Source: Candidatus Hydrogenedentota bacterium
Lineage (GTDB): Bacteria > Hydrogenedentota > Hydrogenedentia > Hydrogenedentales > CAITNO01
NCBI GenBank assembly: GCA_007118765.1
Contig: SKQZ01000463.1
Coordinates: 1 to 5,987, forward strand
Direction of reading: 5' to 3'
Length of the DNA stretch: 5,987 nucleotides
The notes below the pieces were generated by a model. That model worked only from the letters and a program-made list of their open reading frames with translations. It was not told the origin of the DNA and searched no databases. This document shows positions 1 through 5,442 of the stretch, one piece after another (the first letter of the stretch is position 1; the number at the start of each line of letters is the position of its first letter). The translations under genes and the position numbers were made by a program.

Positions 1-4
1 ATTT

Positions 5-190
5 TAGCCCGGATATTTCATCAGGTTTCGTCGTGAGCCTGTGAAGATGGCGCCAGAGCAGGTGCTTTGCGCAGGCCGCCGGCTGACAGCGTGTTAGTAC
101 ACGTCGAAGTCGGCGGGCAAGTAAAGTGCCTGATATGATGTAAGATTCGCAGGCGCAACCCCGCCACGGCGGGGTGAAATATGCGGGTTA
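5..190. repeat. Quasi-palindromic element with terminal inverted repeats (MITE-like or structured RNA)
   Basis: Bases 5-22 and 173-190 are inverted copies: 15 of 18 positions pair Watson-Crick and two more are G.T. Inside them, 37-70 faces 121-154 without gaps: 22 of 34 Watson-Crick, 6 G.T, 6 mismatched. Nearer the centre, 76-81 pairs with 111-116, and 90-94 with 99-103 around a TAGT loop. A separate local hairpin, 159-165 against 168-174, lies beside the right terminal repeat. No convincing coding frame is present. The layout fits a non-autonomous transposable element (MITE) or the joined ends of a deleted insertion sequence. The terminal motif (TAGCCCGGATATTTCA and its partner) looks to me like an IS end, possibly IS1380-like, but that is memory and not a search. 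Target-site duplication cannot be tested because the window begins four bases outside the left repeat. The 191 bases hold nothing else that I can support. Confidence 0.7.
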
Positions 191-191
191 G

Positions 192-1013
192 TCAGTATCG
201 CACTGGCTGTCTTGCCGCGTTAATCCGATGATAATGGCGGGCCGGCGTCTTGACGCGGCCCAAAGTACAGCCCTCGCCTTTTACATTGCCGTGGCAATCG
301 CTGCCGCCACTGACCAGCAGGTCGCGCTGCTGCGCCACGGCAAGAAAACGGTTCGTAACGGCGGGCGTATGGCTGGGGTGCCAGGCTTCCAAACCGTCGA
401 AGGGCAGCGCCAACAACCGTTCCAAACGCTTCATTGCCCAATGCCCCAGCCCGGGATGGGCAATAAACGCCAGCCCCTCCGCGGCATGTATGGCCGCAAT
501 GACACGGCTGACGTCCGGCAGCTCTTTGGGCACATACGCGGGGCCTCCGCTGTTGAGATACCGGTCAAAGGCTTGTTGTACGGTGGCCGCCTTTCCCATG
601 TCGCGCAGCGCGGTGGCCACGTGCATGCGCCCGGGCGCCTGCATATCCGGGGCGTGGGGGACAACAATGCCGATACGACGCAGTTTGGCATGGATGGCGT
701 CCATGCGGTTGCGGCGCATGTCGGCCAGTTCCCCAAGCAACTGCGTCAACGGTTCCGCTTGGATACTTACATTCAAACCGACCACATGCATCTCGCGCCC
801 TTCGAAAACAGCGCTGATTTCGACCCCGTCCAAAAAACCGATTCCCGCCGCCATCGCCGCTTCCCGTGCCGCCGCCACCCCCGCCACCGTGTCATGATCG
901 GTAAGCGCCATGGCCGTTGCGCCCGCCGCCGCCACCCGTGCAACCAATTGCTCCGGCGACTCCGTGCCGTCTGAATGGTTGGAGTGCAAATGCAAGTCCA
1001 CCCACTCCGTCAT
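192..1013 (-). CDS. PHP-domain metal-dependent phosphoesterase (RNase AM / YciV-like)
   Basis: This is a 273-residue PHP-family protein, close to the usual 275-295 of the YciV group. The metal-site motifs appear in order: DLHLHSNHSDG at 6-16 (H8, H10, D15), LTDHD at 37-41 (H40), GVEIS at 63-67 (E65), MHVVGL at 75-80 (H76), GRMH at 128-131, AHPG at 185-188 (H186), EAWHPSH at 209-215 and GSDCHG at 237-242 (D239, H241). Family members hydrolyse nucleoside 3',5'-bisphosphates or act as 5'-3' exoribonucleases that trim rRNA 5' ends (E. coli RNase AM). They do so in the cytoplasm with a multinuclear metal centre. Which substrate applies here is inference. The ATG overlaps the nusB stop as ATGA, and AAGG (1021-1024) lies seven bases upstream, so translation is probably coupled. 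The stop codon directly abuts the inverted-repeat element at 5-190, so the last few residues (after about 258) could have been altered by that insertion. Confidence 0.9.
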   Translation of the reverse strand: MTEWVDLHLHSNHSDGTESPEQLVARVAAAGATAMALTDHDTVAGVAAAREAAMAAGIGFLDGVEISAVFEGREMHVVGLNVSIQAEPLTQLLGELADMRRNRMDAIHAKLRRIGIVVPHAPDMQAPGRMHVATALRDMGKAATVQQAFDRYLNSGGPAYVPKELPDVSRVIAAIHAAEGLAFIAHPGLGHWAMKRLERLLALPFDGLEAWHPSHTPAVTNRFLAVAQQRDLLVSGGSDCHGNVKGEGCTLGRVKTPARHYHRINAARQPVRY

Positions 1014-1537
1014 GGCGCGGCCTTGTCAGGCCCATCGCCGGCGGTGGCGGCATCGGGCAGTGTTGCCGTAAGTTTATCCAGAAGACCGTTGACAAAACGC
1101 GGGGCCTCGATGTCGCCGAAGATGTTTGTCAACTGCACCGCCTCGGCAATCACCACCGTTTCCGGCGTGCGTTCGCCATACAGGAGCTCATACAAGGCCA
1201 GCCGGACAATAACCCACTCCGTGCGTCCGACCCGTTCCGGCGCCCAGTTGTCAAGGGACGCCGTAATGCGCATATCCAGATCTTCCCGATTTTCACATAC
1301 GCCCTGCACCAGTTTCTTGGCATAGCGCTTGGCCTTGCGCAAATCGCCTTTGTCTGCAAACGGACGCTCCGCCGCGGGGATTTCGTCCGCAGCACAAGCC
1401 GTTTCCGCAAGCATATTGGGCTCCATGTGCCAGAACTCCGCAAGCGCCTGCTCCCAGGGGGTGTCCACAAACTCCAGAGAAAACAAAAACTGAAAGGCCA
1501 GCTGTCGGCCCAATGTACGTTCGGCATAGCGCGGCAC
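1010..1537 (-). CDS. nusB: Transcription antitermination factor NusB
   Basis: This is a 175-residue protein with the all-helical NusB fold signatures: a basic N-terminal segment RTLGRQLAFQFLFSLEF (8-23), YAKKLVQGV (72-80), NWAPERVGRTEWVIVRLALYELLY (98-120 region) and IAEAVQLTNIFGDIEAPRFVNGLLDKL (130-156 region). NusB with NusE (S10) binds boxA RNA and promotes antitermination in rRNA operons. The GTG start at 1535-1537 begins one base after the ribH stop, with GGAG at 1548-1551 about ten bases upstream. The frame stays open further upstream, but that stretch is the ribH coding region read in another frame and has no NusB similarity. The protein is longer than E. coli NusB (139). The extra length is a loop at about 36-66 and an Ala/Gly/Asp-rich tail after 160. 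nusB next to ribH is one of the most common bacterial gene neighbourhoods, which supports the call. Confidence 0.93.
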   Translation of the reverse strand: MPRYAERTLGRQLAFQFLFSLEFVDTPWEQALAEFWHMEPNMLAETACAADEIPAAERPFADKGDLRKAKRYAKKLVQGVCENREDLDMRITASLDNWAPERVGRTEWVIVRLALYELLYGERTPETVVIAEAVQLTNIFGDIEAPRFVNGLLDKLTATLPDAATAGDGPDKAAP

Positions 1538-1538
1538 G

Positions 1539-2003
1539 TTACAATTGCTCCAAAAGGGTTGCCATCTCAAGGGCGCCCATGGCAGCGTCGGCGCCTTTGT
1601 TGCCCGCTTTGGTTCCGGCCCGTTCAATGGCCTGTTCAATGCTGTCGGTGGTGAGTATGCCGAACATGATGGGCACACCCGTTTCCAGCATTACATGGCC
1701 GATGCCTTTGGCCGCTTCCGCCGCCACATAATCAAAATGCGGGGTGGCGCCGCGTATCACGCATCCAAGCGCCAGCACGGCGTCATACTTTTCCGAAGCC
1801 GCCATGCGCTTGGCTACCAACGGCGTCTCAAAAGAACCGGGCGCCCAGGCCACCGCGATGTCTTCGTCGCGCACGCCGTGGCGTTTCAACGCATCCAACG
1901 CGCCGCCGAGCAGTTTCGAGGTAATAAACTCATTAAACCGGGACACCACAATCCCGATGCGCTTGCCCTCGCCTGCATAATGTCCTTGTACGATTGTTGT
2001 CAT
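1539..2003 (-). CDS. ribH: 6,7-dimethyl-8-ribityllumazine synthase
   Basis: Lumazine synthase condenses 5-amino-6-ribitylamino-uracil with 3,4-dihydroxy-2-butanone 4-phosphate, the penultimate step of riboflavin synthesis. The 154-residue length is typical. Visible family motifs are SRFNEFIT (21-28, with F23 expected to stack on the pyrimidine), WAPGSFETP (53-61), LGCVIRGATPHFDYV (79-93, with H89 the likely catalytic base), PIMFGILTTDSIEQAIERAG (111-130, R128 at the expected phosphate-binding position) and NKGADAAMGALEMA (135-148). The ATG at 2001-2003 is chosen because AGGAGA (2012-2017) sits eight bases upstream and the protein then starts as expected for the family. An in-frame ATG at 2094-2096 overlapping the ribBA stop would add 31 non-conserved residues. 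Many RibH proteins assemble as pentamers or 60-mer capsids; nothing here decides which. Confidence 0.96.
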   Translation of the reverse strand: MTTIVQGHYAGEGKRIGIVVSRFNEFITSKLLGGALDALKRHGVRDEDIAVAWAPGSFETPLVAKRMAASEKYDAVLALGCVIRGATPHFDYVAAEAAKGIGHVMLETGVPIMFGILTTDSIEQAIERAGTKAGNKGADAAMGALEMATLLEQL

Positions 2004-2092
2004 AGTCGTTGTCTCCTGTTTCATCATCATGCTGATGACCATGTATGGGGCCACGCCTTGCGTGGGGATGCACCGCCACAAGCGGGCCACGC
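2004..2092 (-). other. ribBA-ribH spacer with a small hairpin
   Basis: This 89-base gap is the widest in the operon. It contains a compact stem, 2051-2056 pairing with 2060-2065 around a three-base loop (6 bp, GC-rich). No U-run follows, so it is not an intrinsic terminator. It may be an mRNA-stability or pausing structure, but no function can be assigned. Confidence 0.4.
2012..2017 (-). promoter_or_regulatory. Strong ribosome binding site that fixes the ribH start
   Basis: AGGAGA on the minus strand, eight bases before ATG 2001-2003. It is the clearest Shine-Dalgarno sequence in the operon. It decides against the longer reading frame that begins at 2096. Confidence 0.85.
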
Positions 2093-3289
2093 TCATTCGG
2101 ACAGCAGATGGCCCATCTTTTCCTTCTTCGTTTGCAGATACTTCTTGTTCATTTCGCCCACGGGCGTCTCAATGGGCATGCGCTCGGACACCGTCAGCCC
2201 ATAGCCTTCAATGCCCGCCCGTTTCACCGGGTTATTCGTGATAAGCCGCATGCTCGTTACGCCAAGATCGCTCAGGATTTGTGCGCCAATGCCATATTCG
2301 CGCGGATCCGCGTCAAACCCAAGATGCAGGTTCGCCTCCACCGTGTCCATCCCCTGCTCTTGTAATTCGTAGGCTTTCAGCTTGTTAATCAGGCCTATGC
2401 CACGCCCTTCCTGACGCATATATACCAAAACGCCGCAGCCATCCTGATCGATCATGCGCAACGCCGTGTGCAGTTGGCTGCCGCAGTCACAGCGCAACGA
2501 CGCGAGCACATCGCCGGTAAAACACTCGGAATGCACCCGCACCATCACATCTTCTTTGCCCGCCACATCGCCTTTCACCAGCGCCAGATGCTGATACGTA
2601 TCAATGTCGTTTTCGTAGGCAATCAGGGTAAAGGCGCCGTATTGTGTGGGCATGTTCACCTGTGCCACGCGCCGCACCAGCTTTTCCGTCTGGCGTCGGT
2701 ACCGGATGATGTCGGCTATCGAACAGATCTTGAGCCCGTGTTCCTGTGCAAACGTCTCCAAATCCGGCATGCGCGCCATGGAGCCGTCGTCTTTCATGAT
2801 CTCACAGATCACCGACACACGGCGCAGCCCCGCCAAACGCACGAGGTCTATGGAGCCTTCTGTTTGTCCTGTGCGCACCAGCACACCGCCTTCCCGCGCA
2901 CACAAGGGAAACACGTGGCCGGGACGCACCAAGTCGTCCGCCGTGGATTTCGGGTCGGCGGCCACCTGAATGGAGCGGGCGCGGTCATGCGCACTGATGC
3001 CCGTGGTCACGCCTTCTTTCGCTTCAAAAGAAACATGAAACGCCGTGCTCAGCTTCGCCGTGTTTTCGCTCACCATGGGCGGCAGGCCCAGCCGTTTCAG
3101 ATCCGCTTGCTCCATGGGCATGCATATCAGCCCGCGGCCGTGGGTGGCCATAAAATTGATGGCGTCCGGCGTGATGGTCTCCGCAGCCGCCACCAAATCG
3201 CCTTCATTCTCCCGGTCTTCATCGTCCACAAGGATGACCATGCGACCATGCCGCAACTCTTCAAGTATCTCCGGTATCGGGGTTAACAT
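2093..3289 (-). CDS. ribBA: Bifunctional DHBP synthase / GTP cyclohydrolase II (RibBA)
   Basis: This is a 398-residue fusion supplying both branches of riboflavin synthesis. The N-terminal RibB domain (about 1-205) makes 3,4-dihydroxy-2-butanone 4-phosphate from ribulose 5-phosphate. It shows DDEDRENEGDL (22-32, E27 equivalent to the metal-binding Glu), GVTTGISAHDR (93-103), RPGHVFPL (122-129) and ICEIMKDDGSMAR (161-173). The C-terminal RibA domain (about 207-390) opens GTP. It has the zinc-site pattern HSECFTGDVLASLRCDCG (253-270; C256, C267, C269), YMRQEGRGIGL (290-300), and TNNPVKRAGIEGYGL (351-365). In the RibB domain, the motif usually read as RxGHTEA is RTGQTEG (139-145). Q142 therefore replaces the conserved metal-binding His. 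The start ATG is 26 bases after the ribE stop, with AAGG nine bases upstream (3299-3302). The RibA half looks fully intact. Confidence 0.96.
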   Translation of the reverse strand: MLTPIPEILEELRHGRMVILVDDEDRENEGDLVAAAETITPDAINFMATHGRGLICMPMEQADLKRLGLPPMVSENTAKLSTAFHVSFEAKEGVTTGISAHDRARSIQVAADPKSTADDLVRPGHVFPLCAREGGVLVRTGQTEGSIDLVRLAGLRRVSVICEIMKDDGSMARMPDLETFAQEHGLKICSIADIIRYRRQTEKLVRRVAQVNMPTQYGAFTLIAYENDIDTYQHLALVKGDVAGKEDVMVRVHSECFTGDVLASLRCDCGSQLHTALRMIDQDGCGVLVYMRQEGRGIGLINKLKAYELQEQGMDTVEANLHLGFDADPREYGIGAQILSDLGVTSMRLITNNPVKRAGIEGYGLTVSERMPIETPVGEMNKKYLQTKKEKMGHLLSE

Positions 3290-3315
3290 AATAAACAGCC
3301 TTCGGTTGCGATTCC

Positions 3316-3942
3316 TTATGCGAATCCGTGTCGAGACAGAAAATCGGCAGTAATGCCGTTTGATCCGTCCCGGTTCATGTAATGTCGAATATGTTTGCCA
3401 ATAATGTCCGCTTCAAGGTTCACCGGGTCATTCGGGCGTTTCGCCGCCAGCGTGGTGTTGCTCATGGTGGCCGGAATGATGGCCACGGAAAAAGCGTTGC
3501 GTTCAGGCGCCACCACGGTCAGGCTGATGCCGTCCACCGCCACCGAACCTTTGGGAACCAGATATTGCGCCACCTCATCGGGCGCATCAAAACGCCACAA
3601 CGAGAAATCGCCCTGATCCGTCACCGACGCAACCCGTCCCACGCCGTCCACATGGCCCAGCACAAAATGTCCGCCAAAACGGTTGTCGGCGCGCATGGCG
3701 CGTTCCAGGTTCACGGCATGGCCCGGCTTCAAACGCGACAACGTCGTGCGCGACCATGTTTCGGGCGAGACCTGCGCAACAAACCCGTCGGCATTAAAGG
3801 CCGCCACCGTCAGACACACGCCGTCCACCGCGATGCTGTCGCCCTCGTGTATGTCTTCGAGGACGGTCTTCGCGAGAATGCCCAGCTCCGCGCCGCTGCG
3901 CCGCGACACGGCGCCTATTTCTTCTACAATGCCCGTAAACAT
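3316..3942 (-). CDS. ribE: Riboflavin synthase alpha chain
   Basis: Riboflavin synthase dismutates two molecules of 6,7-dimethyl-8-ribityllumazine to riboflavin and the ribitylamino-pyrimidine, which RibH reuses. The 208-residue protein has the two lumazine-binding repeats typical of the trimeric enzyme. The first starts with MFTGIVEEIG and contains GDSIAVDGVCLTV (34-46), SPET (59-62) and GGHFVLGHVDG (90-100). The second contains KGSVAVDGISLTV (131-143), IIPATMSNTTL (155-165) and NLEADIIGKH (175-184). The start is certain because MFTGIVEE is the conserved N-terminus, although no good Shine-Dalgarno sequence precedes it. A six-codon open frame with its own AGGA ends four bases upstream and might feed ribosomes to this start. 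The C-terminal extension after about 186 (NRDGSNGITADFLSRHGFA) resembles the tails often seen in this family. Some nomenclatures call this gene ribC or ribE. Confidence 0.96.
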   Translation of the reverse strand: MFTGIVEEIGAVSRRSGAELGILAKTVLEDIHEGDSIAVDGVCLTVAAFNADGFVAQVSPETWSRTTLSRLKPGHAVNLERAMRADNRFGGHFVLGHVDGVGRVASVTDQGDFSLWRFDAPDEVAQYLVPKGSVAVDGISLTVVAPERNAFSVAIIPATMSNTTLAAKRPNDPVNLEADIIGKHIRHYMNRDGSNGITADFLSRHGFA

Positions 3943-3946
3943 AGGG

Positions 3947-3967
3947 TTACATGCCGAAGGGAGTCAT
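3947..3967 (-). other. Possible six-codon leader frame before ribE
   Basis: ATG at 3965-3967 reads MTPFGM and stops at TAA 3947-3949, four bases before the ribE ATG. AGGA at 3977-3980 is nine bases upstream of this mini-frame, whereas ribE itself has no purine-rich site at the right distance. Translation re-initiation from the mini-frame to ribE is possible. The alternative is that the frame is accidental and ribE is reached by ribosomes terminating at ribD, 55 bases upstream. Confidence 0.3.
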
Positions 3968-3997
3968 CCCCCCGGTTCCTGTCTGTAAGCGTTCTGT

Positions 3998-5080
3998 TCA
4001 TGTTTCAACATAGCCTGAAAGTAAAATATCTTCGCCCACGCTGGTGGCCTTGAGTGCGCCGACACGCAGCGCATCCGCCATCAACTCCACGCCTTCGCCT
4101 TCAACGGGGGTTATCGCTTCTCGTCCGCCGACGATTTTCGGCGCCACGAAAAAGCACACTTTATGGACAACCTCTGCCTGAAACGCCGACGCAAGCGTAG
4201 CGCCGCCGCCCTCTATCAGCAGCGACGTAACACCGCGCGCCCCCAGTGCATCCACCAACGCGTTCATGTCCACGCCACCGGCGCCCGCGGGCAAAACAAG
4301 CGTTTCGTCTGCAAAGGGATACGCCCGATCTTCCGTGGCGGCCACCCAGGTGGGCGCTTCGCGCGGCACACTGAACACCGCCGCCGTTTCGGAAAGATAG
4401 TCGCCGGCGTCAAGAATCACCCGCACCGGGTGCCGGCCTGCGCCGTCCGGCAGCCGCGTGGTCAGACGCGGATTATCCAGCATAACGGTGCGACTGCCCA
4501 CCAGAATGGCGTCGTGACCATGGCGCAACCGGTGTACATGCGCACGGGCCGCGTCACCCGTCACCCAACGGGAATGCCCGGCGCGTGTGGCAATCTTGCC
4601 GTCCAGCGTCATGGCGCATTTGGCGGTAACGAAGGGCTTGCCGGTGGTTGCATGGGCAAGCCACATCTCATTGAGCGCGCGCGCTTGTTCTTCGCACACG
4701 CCCATGTCCACGCGAATGCCCGCCTCGCGCAGCATGGCCGCGCCGCCGCCGCACACATCGGGGTTCGGGTCTGCCATGCCGATCACCACGCGGGCCGGCT
4801 TGTGGGCCAGCAGCAAATCGGCGCACGGGCCGGTGCGCCCGTGATGGTTGCACGGTTCCAGCGTCACATATACCGTTGCGCCCGTCATGTCCCGGTCGCC
4901 ACAGGCGGCATACGCCTGCGCCTCCGCATGTGGCCCGCCGGCGCGTTCATGCCAACCGGCGCCCACCATAACCCCCTCCCGCACAATGACACAGCCCACC
5001 ATCGGGTTCGGGCTGCACCAGCCGCGGCCCCGTTCGGCAAGCGCCAACGCGTGCTCCATATATTCGCTGTCAGAAAACAT
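3998..5080 (-). CDS. ribD: Bifunctional diaminohydroxyphosphoribosylaminopyrimidine deaminase / 5-amino-6-(5-phosphoribosylamino)uracil reductase
   Basis: RibD performs the second and third steps of the GTP branch: pyrimidine deamination, then NADPH-dependent reduction of the ribosyl chain. The 360-residue length is normal. The N-terminal cytidine-deaminase-like domain (about 1-145) shows PNPMVGCVIV (24-33), the zinc motif GPHAE (49-53; H51 ligand, E53 proton shuttle) and LEPCNHHGRTGPC (74-86; C77 and C86 ligands). The reductase domain (about 148-358) shows KPFVTAKCAMTLDGKIA (148-164), SRWVTG (170-175), LRHGHDAILVGSRTV (185-199), DNPRLTTR (202-209) and LLIEGGGATLASAF (287-300). ATG 5078-5080 is chosen because the family similarity begins right there. 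A longer frame starting at 5155 would run through the riboswitch terminator. The start lies immediately behind the terminator U-run, and the only Shine-Dalgarno-like bases (GGGG, 5088-5091) are in the terminator stem. First gene of the operon. Confidence 0.96.
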   Translation of the reverse strand: MFSDSEYMEHALALAERGRGWCSPNPMVGCVIVREGVMVGAGWHERAGGPHAEAQAYAACGDRDMTGATVYVTLEPCNHHGRTGPCADLLLAHKPARVVIGMADPNPDVCGGGAAMLREAGIRVDMGVCEEQARALNEMWLAHATTGKPFVTAKCAMTLDGKIATRAGHSRWVTGDAARAHVHRLRHGHDAILVGSRTVMLDNPRLTTRLPDGAGRHPVRVILDAGDYLSETAAVFSVPREAPTWVAATEDRAYPFADETLVLPAGAGGVDMNALVDALGARGVTSLLIEGGGATLASAFQAEVVHKVCFFVAPKIVGGREAITPVEGEGVELMADALRVGALKATSVGEDILLSGYVET

Positions 5081-5082
5081 AC

Positions 5083-5117
5083 AAAAACCCCGAAAAGACG
5101 GGCCGCGCCTTTCGGGG
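5083..5117 (-). terminator. Rho-independent terminator of the FMN riboswitch expression platform
   Basis: On the minus strand, CCCCGAAA (5110-5117) and TTTCGGGG (5088-5095) form a perfect 8-bp stem around a 14-base loop, followed directly by five U (5083-5087). This is a canonical intrinsic terminator between aptamer and ribD, so premature termination is expected when FMN is bound. The stem 3' arm also supplies the G-run nearest to the ribD ATG, so the same hairpin would hide the ribosome site. Confidence 0.93.
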
Positions 5118-5195
5118 CAAATATCACCACAATACAATATAGTGTCGTGACGCATCGTACATCGCCGCGTTCACGCAGCAGACAACACGCCCGCG
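5118..5195 (-). promoter_or_regulatory. Riboswitch linker between aptamer and terminator
   Basis: This linker of about 77 bases has a local hairpin at 5164-5179 (six pairs including one G.U, UGAA loop). An A/T-rich stretch (about 5121-5141) leads into the terminator 5' arm. It gives RNA polymerase room for the folding decision. I see no second coding frame that is supported here. Confidence 0.55.
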
Positions 5196-5315
5196 ACCGC
5201 CTTCTCTCATCCGGACTATACCGTCGGCTCCGGAATCTCACCGGTATCAACACCATATTGGCGCTCGCGGGCTTTCACCGCCGGTCGGGAATTACACCAC
5301 GCCCCGAAGGTCGGC
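5196..5315 (-). promoter_or_regulatory. FMN riboswitch aptamer (RFN element)
   Basis: The minus strand carries the highly conserved RFN blocks in order: CCUUCGGGGC (5301-5310), AAUUCCCGACCGGCGGU, AGCCCGCGAGC, CCGGUGAGAUUCCGGAGCC, GACGGUAUAGUCCGGAUG and the closing AGAGAAGG. P1 is formed by CCUUC (5306-5310) with GAAGG (5200-5204). RFN elements bind FMN directly and control riboflavin synthesis or transport genes, which agrees with ribD downstream. All core blocks are intact, so the aptamer should be functional. The 5' strand of P1 with its following GGGGC is also complementary to the terminator 5' arm (5108-5118), giving an obvious antiterminator. Confidence 0.97.
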
Positions 5316-5333
5316 TGACTATTCAACACCGCT

Positions 5334-5363
5334 ATTGTACGCATTTTCTACGAAATGGATCAA
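5334..5363 (-). promoter_or_regulatory. Probable sigma-70-type promoter of the rib operon
   Basis: On the minus strand, TTGATC (5358-5363) and TACAAT (5334-5339) are separated by 18 bases. The predicted start near 5326-5328 would put the aptamer about a dozen bases into the transcript, as expected for a riboswitch leader. The -10 matches consensus at five of six positions and the -35 at four. No experimental start site is available. Confidence 0.7.
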
Positions 5364-5406
5364 GTCGACCAATTGCCCCAGCTGGCGATGAGGCCGAACT
5401 TTCCGC

Positions 5407-5412
5407 TATGAT
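5407..5412 (+). promoter_or_regulatory. Possible -10 box for bioY
   Basis: TATGAT lies about 30 bases before the bioY ATG in the divergent intergenic region. No convincing -35 is found at 16-18 bases; CTGGCG at 5382-5387 (19-base spacing) is the best and is weak. A promoter with an activator or a non-consensus -35 is possible. I see no classical BirA-type palindrome. Confidence 0.35.
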
Positions 5413-5430
5413 ACCCGCAAACAGAACGCT

Positions 5431-5434
5431 GGAG
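5431..5434 (+). promoter_or_regulatory. Ribosome binding site of bioY
   Basis: GGAG followed by eight bases and then ATG 5443-5445. It supports that start codon for bioY. Confidence 0.75.
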
Positions 5435-5442
5435 AGACAAAC

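Noticed and set aside
159..174. GC-rich hairpin downstream of the PHP stop as an intrinsic terminator of the operon
   Set aside because: The 7-bp stem is real, but on the minus strand only two U follow it, so it does not meet the usual intrinsic terminator pattern.
1..191. tRNA or other known RNA gene in the gene-free left end
   Set aside because: There is no cloverleaf, anticodon arm or TTC-loop pattern; the symmetry is that of a single long hairpin.
228..974. Long open frame on the plus strand opposite the PHP gene, and similar ones opposite ribBA, ribE and ribD (for example 4163-5479)
   Set aside because: They are rich in Arg, His, Pro and Ala, have no recognisable domain, and mirror strongly supported genes in GC-rich DNA. 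The one at 4163-5479 also runs through the riboswitch.
1538..1678. Longer NusB reading frame starting at 1678
   Set aside because: The added 47 residues are the ribH 3' coding region in another frame. The GTG at 1535-1537 has a plausible ribosome site and starts where NusB similarity starts.
2051..2065. Hairpin in the ribBA-ribH gap as a terminator or second riboswitch
   Set aside because: It is a 6-bp stem with no U-run and no conserved riboswitch blocks; ribH downstream needs to be expressed with the operon.
2004..2096. Longer RibH starting at an ATG overlapping the ribBA stop (ATGA)
   Set aside because: It is tempting for translational coupling, but AGGAGA at 2012-2017 points to the ATG at 2001-2003, and the extra 31 residues are not like RibH.
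5081..5155. Upstream in-frame ATG that would extend RibD by 25 residues
   Set aside because: The extension is encoded by the riboswitch linker and terminator, has no family similarity, and family homology begins at the ATG at 5078-5080.
5378..5385. CCAGCTGG palindrome between the divergent promoters as a regulator operator
   Set aside because: It is only eight bases, its flanks are not symmetrical, and no second half-site or repeat is nearby.
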